A stretch of DNA of 64,000 bases from Diphasiastrum complanatum (taxonomy: Eukaryota > Streptophyta > Lycopodiopsida > Lycopodiales > Lycopodiaceae): positions 31,862,607 through 31,926,606 of the forward strand of contig CM055102.1 in the NCBI GenBank assembly GCA_029204225.1. The letters are read 5' to 3'. Positions 41,280 through 52,245 of this stretch are shown piece by piece (the stretch's first letter is position 1; every line of letters starts with the position of its first letter). Position numbers and translations under genes: made by a program. The notes under the pieces are model-generated. The model saw nothing but the letters and a program-made list of their open reading frames with translations. It was not told the origin of the DNA and did no database searches.

Positions 41280-42130
41280 TTTTGCAATGTGGACATGCCG
41301 TCCACAAGCTACCAGCATGATTGTTTGGTTCATAATTCGTTGTTACATTTGGACTCAGATGGGATGAGCGCAACGAACTCGTTGAAGGGGCCATTGAGAT
41401 TGAGGGTGGAGGTGATGATCGTGACATTGTGCTCAAACATGCGAGCTGCAAAGCCACTGCCGCCGCCCAGATCAAGCCCAATGCAGATTGTCCCCCAGAA
41501 TTTGCTCGATCTTCATGAAGTCATGGCAGTCACAGGGAATCGCCCAATGACTTCTTTGTGGCCCAGTGAGCTCAAAGCAATCTGTGCAGTCAGAAAAGGC
41601 TTTGCTCTCTCTCGCTCGTCTATTTATACAGTCGAAGCTCTTGCAAGAGTAGTGTGTCCATCGCATTGTGTCACCAGGTGGGCAAGACCAAATGGCGCTT
41701 GGAGTACTGGATCAGAGCTCTAGCAAAACAACATCGTTGGGGGAGAGGCTCACTACCATAAGCTTCTGCGCCAGCGCCCAATGCGCCCAGTCATCAGGAC
41801 ATAGACCACCCATAGTGTAGCTCATATACTCTTCCTCTTTATGCAGGTAGCAGAGATGGTCAATCGAGGAAGCCATGGTTTGTGATCCATAGGAAGGATT
41901 CCTTCTCAAAGGCAGACGTCGATATTCAGTGAATTCTAGCAGCTCTGAGCTAAGAAGTGTTTCTTATTCTTCTTGCTTTTGCTTGATAATACTGCCTTTA
42001 TAGCTACACCTTCCTTGTGTGAGCTACGCGTGTTGTCCAACAAATGTCTTTGTGTATGACAAAGTTCCTCATGAAGGATAGATGCTGGTAGATTGCTGTC
42101 GAGCTGGGTCCAGCTTGTGGAAGACAAGCT
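41280..42130 (-). pseudogene. Plant SAM-dependent methyltransferase pseudogene
   Basis: Minus-strand frames give, in order, a partial N-terminus (LDSNLPASILHEELCHTQRH), MSYTMGGLCPDDW with ALAQKLMV, RARESKAFSDCTDCFELTG, and then after a frameshift IGLDLGGGSGFAARMFEHN (SAM-binding motif I) and VTIITSTLNLNGPFNEFVAL. The order and motifs match a plant family of putative SAM-dependent methyltransferases, as I recall from Arabidopsis At1g29790-like proteins. At least three frameshifts break it, and the C-terminal half is missing after FVAL (about 41,310). The substrate is unknown in the family. It lies just outside the Helitron/GIY-YIG block. Confidence 0.7.
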
Positions 42131-42161
42131 GCGCTGAAGCTCCGGAGCTATAGAGAGACGA

Positions 42162-43650
42162 ATCCAATCGACATTGTTTCATCATTTTAAAATGGATATA
42201 TTATGATTGTCCGTATCTTTCACATCTTAACATGCAAAAGGATTACAAATGTATGTATCATGAGATCACATAGAAGTGTGAATAAACACATATAATTCAA
42301 ATTTAATTTACAACATAATCACATAGCTTTGTATAATCATAAATAGATAGAATTGTTGTGCCTTGTAGATTGCCATATGTATTGAGCAATAGGACATGGA
42401 TCGTGTTTCTATTAGATTCTAACACAACTTAGAATACTTCATGATATTTTGTGAAGGTTTTTTAATCCTCTTGCTTCCTAATATTTGCTTTTTAATCTTA
42501 TTAAAGGCGATTATATTTGCACACATTTGTAATCCAACGTAGTTTAATTTTCAATTTTCTACTTTTAAGTTTTAATATCGCTTTTCCATGTTTGTACCTA
42601 TTCTATATTCATTTTTGGTGCGTGGCTATTTATTTTGTTATGTGCTATTGATGAATTTTTAAATCCACTTTTGTGTCGATAATTATTGATTTCTCCATGA
42701 TGCACAACTATTCCTTTACCTAGCTGTTTTTTATGAATGTATAACTACTATGGTTGTTTGTTGCATGGTTAGTCGCCAATTTCTGGTTATTTTGAATTCA
42801 TTTATGGTTCACGGCTATTCACTTGGCTATGTGCTATTGATGACTCTCAATAACCATTTGTGTACCTGATAATTATTGATTCATCTTTGGTGCACGACTA
42901 TTTACTTTTTGTCTTCAGTTTCAAAATATTCTAAATTCATTTTTGGTGCACGGCCATTTACTTGGCTAGGTGCTACTCATGAATTTTCAATAATCTTTTC
43001 TACACCTGCTAATTGTCGATTCATTTTTGGTGCATGGCCATTCATTTGGGTAGGTGCTATTGATGAATGCATAATTATCATGGTTGTCTGTTGCATGTTT
43101 ATTATTTAAGAATTGTGTGCATTCTATGACTGTGTTGCCTGAAGATTTTAAAAATATATAAATGTTTCAATTTTAACATTTTTAGTATATATTTTTATTT
43201 TTGTATGTGATTTAGTACATTTCAATTTTGTATTTCATATTTCAATTACAACACATGCTTACAATTTTATATTTCTAGTATTACCAACTCATTAACTTTT
43301 TTATGATTTGTAATAACTTAATTGTAATTCATAAAGTGGGCTTTATTACAAGGCTGGTCTGTAAATTGTTATTCCTAAATTATTATATGCAATTTGTTGT
43401 TTTAACAGTTGTTTTGCAATCAAATTTGTTATTATAAATTCAATATTTCGGCATTAGTAACCGTTAAGTTTTTCTGCAAAAATTATCGGCGACTAAAAAA
43501 AAATTCTTCTCAAATCTTTACGTACATCTATTTGCCGAGGTTTCAACAACATTCAGTTACAAGAAGTTCTTTGTAATGACTATGTGCTATTAATGAATCT
43601 CAATAACCATTTGTATACCTGATAATTATTGATACATCTTTGGTGCATGT
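42162..43650 (+). repeat. Long direct repeat, copy 1
   Basis: About 1.49 kb, repeated at 44,264-45,745 with an offset near 2,102 bp. It starts ATCCAATCGACATT and ends CATCTTTGGTGCATG. Inside it (42,610-43,090) are four or so diverged subunits of about 115-120 bp built on TTTTTGGTGCACGGCTATT and GGCTATGTGCTATTGATGAAT. No terminal TG..CA, PBS or PPT, so an LTR pair is unlikely. Confidence 0.8.
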
Positions 43651-44263
43651 TTAAGTCCTCTCCAATTTGAAGTTGGAGTAGAAAATCAAAATCTAATTGA
43701 GCTTACATTCCATCCTTTGGCTCGCACTCTCCAATTTCTTTCTTTCCAATTCAGAATATCTTTTAGATCTTCGAACTTTTTCTTGTCGCTACTTTGCGAT
43801 TGACCAATTTTTACATGCGCATTGAGAGTGACTAGCAGCGGATTCGATCGAAACCGATAAAATGTTTCAGTATGACAAAAACTTAGAAAAACCAAGAGTT
43901 TGCAAAATGAACGAGATATGAATCACATAGGCATGATCTACCTTCTTTGTAATGTATGATGTAAGTTCACGAAACTTTACTTGCATATATCATTCAACTT
44001 TGAAAAGCTCTACTAACTTTTCTCAGAAGATGAGTACAAGTTATTAATATGCATTTCAATGTCAATTAGATGCAAACGATCTTTTCTTTGGCAAACTTCA
44101 AAGTTCAAATTTCATACTGCAAAATTGTACGGAGACAGGCATAATCTCCTTCTTGAAAAATTTGAAGAAGACAATTGCCACATCTTCATGGCAACATGCC
44201 AACAACACAATACTAACATTTCTAACTTATAACAACTATAACAATGTGGAAAAGGCTATTCGC
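43651..44263. other. Unique spacer between direct repeats
   Basis: About 610 bases not shared with the flanking repeats. Only a weak minus-strand ORF (43,686-43,895). No recognised feature. Confidence 0.5.
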
Positions 44264-45745
44264 ATCCAATCGACATTATTTCATCATTTTAAAATGGATA
44301 TATTATGATTGTTCGTATCTTTCACATCTTAACATGCAAAAGGATTACAAATGTATGTATCATGAGATCACATACAAGTGTGAATAAACACATACAATTT
44401 AAATTTAATTTACAACATAATCACATAGCTTTGTATAATCATAAATAGATAGAATTGTCATGCCTTGTAGATTGCCATATGTATTGAGCAATAGGACATG
44501 GATCGTGTTTCTATTAGATTCTAACACAACTTAGGATACTTCATGATATTTTGTGAAGGTTTTTTAATCCTCTTGCTTCCTAATATTTGTTTTTTAATCT
44601 TATTGATGGCAATTATATTTGCACACATTTGTAATCCAATGTAGTTTAATTTTCAATTTTCTACTTTTAATTTTTAATACCGCTTTTCCATGTTTGTATC
44701 TATTCTATATTCATTTTTGGTGCGTGGCTATTTATTTTGTTATGTGCTATTGATGAATTTTTAATAACCACTTTTGTGTCGATAATTATTGATTTCTCCT
44801 TGGTGCACAACTATTCATTTATCTAGCTGTTTTTGATGAATGTATAAATACTATGGTTGTTTGTTGCATGGTTAGTCACCAATTCCTGGTTCTTTTGAAT
44901 TCATTTCTGGTTCACGGCTATTCACTTGGCTATGTGCTATTGATGACTCTCAATAACCATTTGTGTACCTGATAATTATTGATTCATCTTTGGTGCACGA
45001 CTATTTACTTGATTGGGTGCTATTGATGAATCTATAACTGCCATGGTTGTTCCAATAATCTTTTCTATACCTGCTAATTGTCGATTTATTTTTAGTGCAT
45101 GGCCATTCATTTGGGTAGGTGTTATTGATGAATGCATAACTATCATGATTGTTTGTTGCATGTTTATTATTTAAGAATTGTGTGTACTCTATGACTGTGT
45201 TGCCTGAAGATTTTAAAAATATATAAATGTTTCAATTTTAACATTTTTAGTATATGTTTTTATTTTTGTATGTGATTTAGTACATTTCAATTTTGTATTT
45301 CATATTTCAATTACAACACATGCTTACAATTTCATATTTCTAGTATTATCAACTCATTAACTTTTTTATGATTCGTAATAACTTAATTGGTGATTCATGA
45401 AGTGGGCTTTATTACGAAGCTGGGTCTGTAAATTGTTATTCCTAACTACTAAAAAAGATTTTTTATTATATGCAATTTGTTGTGTTAACAGTTGTTCTGC
45501 AATCAAATTTGTTATTGTAAATTCAATATTTCGGCATTAGTAACCGTTAAGTTTTTTCGCAAAAAATATCGGCGACTAAAGAAAAATTCTTCTCAAATCT
45601 TTACATACATCTATTTGTCGATCAATAAGTGGTTTCAACAACATTTAGTTACAAGAAATTCTTTGTAATGGCTATGTGCTATTGATGAATCTCAATAACC
45701 ATTTGTGTACCTGATAATTATTGATACATCTTTGGTGCATGATCA
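44264..45745 (+). repeat. Long direct repeat, copy 2
   Basis: Second copy of the 1.49-kb repeat. It differs by scattered substitutions and small indels, including a segment rearranged among the internal subunits near 45,000. Confidence 0.8.
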
Positions 45746-46290
45746 TTTACTAGTCAGGTGCTATTGATGAATCTATAACTACGATGGTTGTTTGTTGCAA
45801 GATTACTCTTCAGTTTCTGATTATTCTACATTCATTTTTGGTGTGCGACCATTACTTGGCTAGGTGCTACTCATGAGTTTTCAGTAATTCTTTGTATGCC
45901 TGATAATTGTCGATTCATGTTTGGTGCATGGCCATTCATTTGGATAGATGCTATTGATGAATGCATAATTATCATGATTGTCTGTTGCATGTTTATTATT
46001 TAAGAATTGTGTGCATTCTATGACTATGTTGCTTAAAGATTTTAAAGTTATATAAATGTTTCAATTTTAACATTTTTAGTATATGTTTTTATTTTTGTAT
46101 GTGATTTAGTACATTTCAACTTTGTATTTCATATTTCAATTACAACAGATGCTTGCAATTTCATATTTCTGATATTATCAACTCATTAATTTTTTTATGA
46201 TTTGTAGTAACTTAATTGTGATTCATGAAGGGCGCTTTATTACGAGGCCCGGTCTGTAAATTGTTATTCCTAACTAGTAATTTTTTTTTA
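45746..46290 (+). repeat. Long direct repeat, partial copy 3
   Basis: Follows copy 2 without a gap and matches the right-hand third of copies 1 and 2: CATGGCCATTCATTTGG, then TTGCATGTTTATTATTTAAG, and the ATTATATAAATGTTTC..TTTTTAGTATATG block, ending at TGTTATTCCTAACTA. Confidence 0.75.
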
Positions 46291-46820
46291 TTATGTAATT
46301 TGTTGTGAGTAGAGAGAGAATGAGTCCAAAACACCAAAATCTCAATATTCACAATATGGCAAAACATGCCCAACTCTCCCTACATGAGAGAGACTCGAAT
46401 TCCTACAGTGGAGTTGCATGGAAAGTCCACTTAACTGAACTAATTCACCTACCAGATATCCACATTGTAACGCATGCATGTATGGTGCATGTACTGCATG
46501 TCAACTCATAAAATTGCTTAGACATGTGTAGATCACAGAAACTACTTTGCATATTGCATGCACTGATTGCATGTGGCTTGCATGCATACAGTAAGACTTT
46601 GCATGCTATCTAAACATCTGCATGTCATCATAATTGAACCTATCTAACTCAAATCCGAGCTACACTAGAAGGATATGTGCTCAATTCACACTCCTTATAT
46701 GTACAGCATGAAATCTAGTGGAAATTATCATGGACATGACCCCAAACTCGAGATAGGAAGATAATATTTTAATAATCTTCACAAATATGTGCGGACATTT
46801 ATAGTACTACTACAATTAGA
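46291..46820. other. No gene; CATGCA-rich patch
   Basis: No supported gene. 46,460-46,640 contains many CATGCA and GCATGC motifs in both orientations. The copia remnant begins after about 46,820. Confidence 0.4.
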
Positions 46821-46829
46821 AAAGGAGGA

Positions 46830-48795
46830 GCTAATATATATGTTACTTTCATTGATGATTTTAAAAAATTTACTTGGGTATATCTTCTAAACAGCAAAGA
46901 CGAGGTATTTGATGTTTTGTTAAGTTAAAAAATGTAAGGGAGAACCAATTTAACACAAAAATCAAATGCTTGAGGTCGGATAATGGTGGTGAGTACATAT
47001 CATCCAAATTCAAGAATTTTTGTGATGCACATGGGATCAAGAGGAAGCTATCAAGCCCAAGGACTCCACAACAAAATGGAGTGGCCAAGAGAAAAGAATC
47101 GAACTTTGCATGAAGGAGCCAATCTTTCTAAATCCTTTAGGGTGAAGCTTTGATATGTGCAAATTATCTTTGTAATAGGTGGCCAAGTGCACCATTGGAT
47201 GATAAGAAACCTTTTCAAGCCCTTTATGATAGCCGATCGAGTGTCGAATTTTTCAAAATCTTTGAATCTACTTGCTATGTCAACATCACACTTGATGATA
47301 GGACTAAAGTGACAATCCTTCATCAAAGAAGGGTATTTTTGTTGGATATAGTGAACTAAGTAAAGCATACAAAATCTATATTCCTTCAACAAGAAATGTG
47401 GTCATAAGTAGGGATGTCATTTTTTATGAAGAAAATATTTCAAAGGTTGATGTTGATGTTAATAATAGATCTACAATTATTGATGATGGTGATGGTTCTT
47501 TGGATGGAGGTGATAAAGAGGCTTCTACGAGTCAGAACCTGAGGAGGAGATCAAGACAAAGACAAAAGCCATCAAGACTCACTTATGATGAGAAGGGTAA
47601 GTGAGTTTTAGAAAGTACAAACTTTGTTTTCCTAACTTCTTTAGATGAACCTACTTGTGTAGATGAAGCAAGGCAAAAGCAGGAGTGGATCCAAGCAATG
47701 GATCACGAGTATCAAGCTCTTATGAAGAACAACAATTGGAGGTTGGTGAAGCTTCCACAAGACAAGAAGGTTATTGGATGCAAATGGATTTTCAAGGTGA
47801 AGGCAAACCAAGATGGAACTACTAATAAGTACAAGGCAAGATTGGTGGCAAAAGGATATGCTTAAGAGTATGATATTGACTATGATGAGACCTTTGCACT
47901 CATGGAAAAGATGGTAAGCATTCAAATCGTCATTTCTCTTGCTACACTTTTTGATTGGGACCTATGAAAAATGGATGTTTCAAATGCCTTCTTGAATGGA
48001 GATCTTGATGAGGAAGTTTAGATGGAGTAACCTAAGGGCTACACTTCTCAAGACAAGCCTAATATGGTGTGCTTACTTCAAAAGAGTTTGAGTGGGCTTC
48101 AGCAAGCACCAAAGAGTTGGTATGCTAAGCTCAATTATTTTTCTCACTCTAAAAACTTCATTATAAGTGAGTATGATCACTCACTCTACTCTAGAATGAA
48201 TGGTAATGATGTTACTATCCTCTTAATTTATGTAGATGACATTATTTTGAGTGGTGGTAATAAGCAAGATATAGATGATATCACGATAGCTCTTAAATAT
48301 GAGGTCTGTTGCACTATATCTTAGGAATAGAAGTGATTAGTACTTCCAAACCTACTTTTATTTGTTAAGAGAAGTATGGTAACTCTATTCCCAAAATATT
48401 TCATATGGATGAATGCAAACGATAAGAGGTAATGAAAGATCGTTCGAGGACATTACTCTCTATAGAAGGCTAATATGATCTCTTATATATCTAACCATCG
48501 CAAGACTGATCTGATCTAAAATATTATGCTGGTAGATTAAATCAATTTATGCAAGATTCTAGCGAGTCTCATTGGAAGCTAGGACAAAGAGTATTGAGAT
48601 ACATCTTGAGTTCTAGAGATTTTGGCATCATGTATGGACGACCTATATCTAACCTTTATGGATTTTCAGATTCAAACTTTGCAGGTGATCATATGTATAG
48701 GAAGTCCATAAGTGCATATGCTATTTTCATTGGACATGGAACAAAGAAACAAGCAACTAGCTCACTATCTTCCATCGACATGAAGCATGGAATGC
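46830..48795 (+). pseudogene. Copia integrase-RT-RNase H remnant
   Basis: Plus-strand frames with many stops cover the integrase core ([36 protein letters not shown], and QQNGVAKRK with Lys for the catalytic Glu), its C-terminal part (ICANYLCNRWPSAPL, NITLDDRTK, SRDVIFYEENIS), and the RT (EWIQAMDHEYQALMKNNNWR, VIGCKWIFKVKANQDGTTNK, LQKSLSGLQQAPKSWYAKLN, LLIYVDDIILSGG). It ends with the N-terminal half of RNase H (FGFSDSNF-like GFSDSNFAGDHMYRKSISAY, up to TSSLSSI). The RNase H stops at about 48,780, exactly where gag sequence begins. No LTR is attached. Confidence 0.87.
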
Positions 48796-49170
48796 ATTGA
48801 AAAAGGTGTATGAAAATACGTCCACATCTAGGGTAACCCTAAGAAGGCAAATCTTCCAAAGTAGCCAAAATGAAGAGGAAAGTGCTCACACATTTATTCT
48901 AAGAGTCAAAGCCCTGAATGATGATCTTGCATGCATTGATGAAAGCATTAAGGACGTAGAACTGGTTCAAGTTATGCTTAACGGTTTGTTGTACAAAGGT
49001 TTTGCCATTCGAAGGCATTGCCAAGTGTGGAAGACTTACAAGAGGTCTTAGTGGCTGAAGAGCATAGGCTACAAGCAAAAGGAGGAGAAACTTCTACTCA
49101 TGGAGAAGAGGCATTATTCTAGAAGGGTAAGTTCAAGGGCAAAGAAAAAATTAAGGGATGTCAACTTTTC
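48781..49170 (+). pseudogene. Copia gag middle part fused after RNase H
   Basis: Reads EAWNALKKVYENTSTSRVTL, RRQIFQSSQNEEESAHTFIL, RVKALNDDLACIDESIKDVE and LVQVMLNGL. This is the middle of copia gag (compare KEAWESLKSIYESSNTSRVL of Copia-B). Remains of the zinc-knuckle region (HKCGDSQNN) follow near 49,160. Gag normally precedes protease and integrase, so its position after RNase H is a rearrangement. The breakpoint lies within a few codons of the complementary gag break at 50,330. Confidence 0.85.
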
Positions 49171-49354
49171 ACAAGTGTGGAGACTCACAGAACAATGTGA
49201 TTTATCTTCTAAGGTGTGAGTGATTACACATGAATCTATCTCTTGATTGATGCAAACAATCTATCTTACAATTTGAAGGCAAGAGCACACCAACTTGCAT
49301 CTATTTTTCACCAACCATCATTCACATAGTATGGCAACTTTTGACAAAAAAACT

Positions 49355-49974
49355 AATATCATTTGGCCCAGCTTATCCAAAAGTTGACCTAAACCAATTA
49401 TATTGGCCAAAATTGCGAAGTAAAGTAAAAATGAACTTTGTATGTACAAGTTAGTAAATGAACTTGGACCCAACTTAAAAGTGGTCATGTCATTAGAGGA
49501 GTTTTGGGCTCCAAAAAGACCCTTTAAGAATTCGTGCAAGATGTAGTTTATATTATTAAAATATTATACCACTAATACTTTTGACTTGCCATAACTTTTT
49601 AATCATAGTTCAAAAGTATGTCATCTAACATATCATTGGAAAGCCCTTGTCCCAATGCACCAAACTCCGCTAAATTTGGACTTACTACTAAAAAGTTATG
49701 CCATTTTTAGTGTGGAATCAAAATGTCGACTCCAAAAGTTATGTTACATAGATTTCAAATTTGAGTGTTTTGATTGGTCCATGTGTAAGAAAAAATTGAG
49801 AAAAATATAAAAAGAATCTTTACAAAGGTCTTTTTTGGATTTAGAACTCCTCTAATGACCATAGTTTTATGCGTATGAAATAATCATGCGGACTTAGTTT
49901 GCTGATTTGGCCTCATTTAGGCTCAAATTGCCAAACTAACTAAAAAGCTAGAAAACTAGTTGACAATTTTCACA
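49355..49974 (-). repeat. Copia-C 3' LTR (truncated)
   Basis: Minus-strand LTR beginning TGTGAAAATTGTC at 49,974, right after the purine tract. Its first 480 bases (minus sense) are unique here. Then about 140 bp (49,355-49,495) match 56,460-56,600 in the same orientation, which I take to be the overlap with the truncated other LTR. The outer (left) end is missing. About 150 bases further left (49,205-49,355) I recognise nothing. Confidence 0.6.
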
Positions 49975-50327
49975 CTCCCTCTTCAAACGGTTTTAACATA
50001 GATGTAGAAAATACTCCAAAATGTGATCTATGATTTATGGACAAGTCCTTTTCTAATGATTTGGTGAAGATATCAACCACACATTCCTTTGAAGAAACAT
50101 GTTGAAGCTCCACCTCCTTTGCCAACACTTGATCCCTCACAAAATGATGTGCTTGCTCCTTGCATGAAAAACCGGATAGTTAGCCAAAGATTGAGCTGAA
50201 AAAATGTCACAAAATATGATTGGAGTCTTATTAGAAACCAGCAAGTGAGCATCCAATAGCATCCTTTTGATCCACAACATTTTTTTGGTGCAAGTTGTCA
50301 ATGCTTTGCACTTATCTTCCTAAAAAA
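49975..50327 (-). pseudogene. Copia-C RNase H C-terminal part and PPT
   Basis: Minus-strand reading EDKCKALTTCTKKMLWIKRM, LLDAHLLVSNKTPIIFCD, then AHHFVRDQVLAKEVELQHVS, SKECVVDIFTKSLEKDLSIN and FGVFSTSMLKPFEEG. This is the C-terminal half of copia RNase H, starting at the codons for E-A-E-Y-K. It ends in the purine tract GAAGAGGGAG directly before the 3' LTR. Its missing N-terminal half is what the plus-strand fragment ending at 48,780 retains. Confidence 0.85.
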
Positions 50328-50553
50328 AAATCATTGGTGACATTCATTGTAATGATGTGGAGTGTCCTCTTGGCACCCTTGTCATACCTTGCTTCGTCTT
50401 GAGCCACCAAAGGTCTCTCTTCCACACTTGCAACAATGTCCATTAGGTTATTCAACTCGAGCAAGGATTTCATCCTCACTTTTTAAGTTGAATAATAGGT
50501 AGAGTTGAGCCTATCATTACTTTTCAACATGAACCCACTATTAGTAGCCATAA
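50328..50553 (-). pseudogene. Copia-C gag N-terminus
   Basis: Begins MATNSGFMLKSNDRLNSTYY at 50,553. It continues VRMKSLLELNNLMDIVASVE and KRTLHIITMNVTND, then a T-run and directly RNase H. The family shows MNVSND followed by LLREVSACTNAKEAW here, so the break is just after MNVTND, and about a dozen codons are missing before the gag part found at 48,781. Copia-B is inserted 9-14 bp upstream of this start codon. Confidence 0.85.
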
Positions 50554-50566
50554 TGCAAAATGATTA

Positions 50567-51267
50567 TGTGAAGAATTGCCAAAAATTGGCAAATCTAGCT
50601 TGATCAAAAACCATGTAGAATAGTGTAAATTGTGTACACAAGTGGGTCCCACACATGTGAGGCCATGATGCCACATGGGAAACCCATCCTAATATAGGTT
50701 AGGTCAAGTCAAGAGAGTTGGTCATGTCTATTTGGTGGTCATCCCTACTTTATAGGACCTACACCTAAGTTTAAGGTGAAAATTTGACCAACTAGCTACC
50801 TACCAAGCATAACTCTAGGAAATAGACTAGGGTTTCATTTTAGGTCAAGGAGAGTGAGTTCACTTCCTTATTACATGCTGGAAATCCACCTAACTTCAAG
50901 AAGGAAGTCGAATTTGCTATGTATTCCCTCTCTCCATAGTGAGAAGATAGAAAATTTTTGGAGCTCATTGGCAATCTCAAGCTAGTTCACTATGTACATT
51001 GAGTTTTTGTGATCCAAATGAAACCAAATCAATTTCTATTTGTTTCTCAGGTTGAAGGTCGTACTACAGCCTGTAGTACACACGTGTGGGCTCGGATTTC
51101 AATGTTTATCAATGCTTTTGATTGTTAATGCTTGTTGTTTGTCAAATTGCCAATCTAGATCAACTTTTTTGTGTCTAGTTTTTTGATAGATTGTTAAGCA
51201 AACATCCAATCACTCTTGTGGATCTTTTGTAGATCCATTTATGGTCCTAAAGTACAGTACTTTCACA
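50567..51267 (+). repeat. Copia-B 5' LTR
   Basis: 701 bp, TGTG...CACA ends, nearly identical to 54,587-55,286. It is preceded by GATTA. Confidence 0.95.
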
Positions 51268-51280
51268 TGGTATCAGATCC
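51268..51280 (+). other. Copia-B primer-binding site
   Basis: TGGTATCAGATCC lies immediately after the 5' LTR. It differs from the usual TGGTATCAGAGCC by one base (T for G at position 11), still pairing well with initiator tRNA-Met. Confidence 0.88.
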
Positions 51281-51701
51281 AAGTACAAGAGCATAAGCCA
51301 TTGATCTAATGCAAATCCATTTTTAGCAAGTTTTGGTGCTAAAAACTAGTATTGAGAGGGCAAGCTAGAATCTTGATTATGGTGAGGAGATTTGATCCCA
51401 AACTTGGTATGGGTCCAAATCCGTACTGTCCACGTGTGGGCACCTCAGAACCTGCATTTAATGCATGGTATTCATTTGATCCAAAAAAATTCAATTTGTG
51501 AGCTATTGGTGTAATTTTTGGGGGAGATCCTAGGATAATCTACCAAGATCATTTGCCATTGATTAGATTTGAATTTGTTTCATGGAATCTTATTAATCTA
51601 GGCTGAGTTCAAGTCCTATTAAGGTTAAAAACAGGTCTTGAAAGTACACCAAGAAGGAAGAAAGAGATTAAGTCATTTTTTTTGTCCAAAAATAGCCAAA
51701 T

Positions 51702-52224
51702 TTGGCAAGATTTGATTGTAAGTAGATTTCACATCATCTTATCTTCATTCCAACTTTGTGAGGGAGTGCTAGAACTGAGATTATAAGTCCATTTGTTGGA
51801 TTAGAAATCTAATTTGAGTGAAAAACTACAAGAGAGAGACCTTAGTGAGTTTTTAGAGACAATCAAATCCATTTCTTGGCAAGATTTGATTGTAAGTAGA
51901 TTTCACATCATCTTATCTTCATTCCAACTTTGTGAGAGAGTGCTAGAACTGAGATTATAAGTCCATTTGTTGGATTAGAAATCTAATTTGAGTGAAAAAC
52001 TACAAGAGAGAGATCTTAGTGAGTTTTTAGAGACAATCAAATCCATTTCTTGGCAAGATTTGTTTGAAAGTAGTTTTCACTTCATCTTATCTTCATTCCA
52101 GCTTTGTGAGGGAGTGATAGAACTGTGATTATAAGTCCATTTGTTGGATTAGAAATCAAATTTGAGTGAAACACTGCAAGTGTGAGACCTTTGTGAGTTT
52201 CAAGTCAATCAAATCTATTTCTTG
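51702..52224 (+). repeat. Three 174-bp tandem repeats in leader
   Basis: Three direct copies (starting 51,702, 51,876 and 52,050) of a unit beginning TTGGCAAGATTTGATTG. The first two are almost identical; the third is more diverged. They lie in the untranslated leader, ending just before the gag start. Confidence 0.9.
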
Positions 52225-52245
52225 TTTGTAGAAGTCACTAGTAAG

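Noticed and set aside
41289-41723. 144-codon plus-strand ORF
   Set aside because: It is antisense to the methyltransferase pseudogene and has no family resemblance.
42162-45745. LTR pair of a small retrotransposon
   Set aside because: The repeats have no TG/CA ends, and no PBS or PPT is present in the 613-bp spacer.
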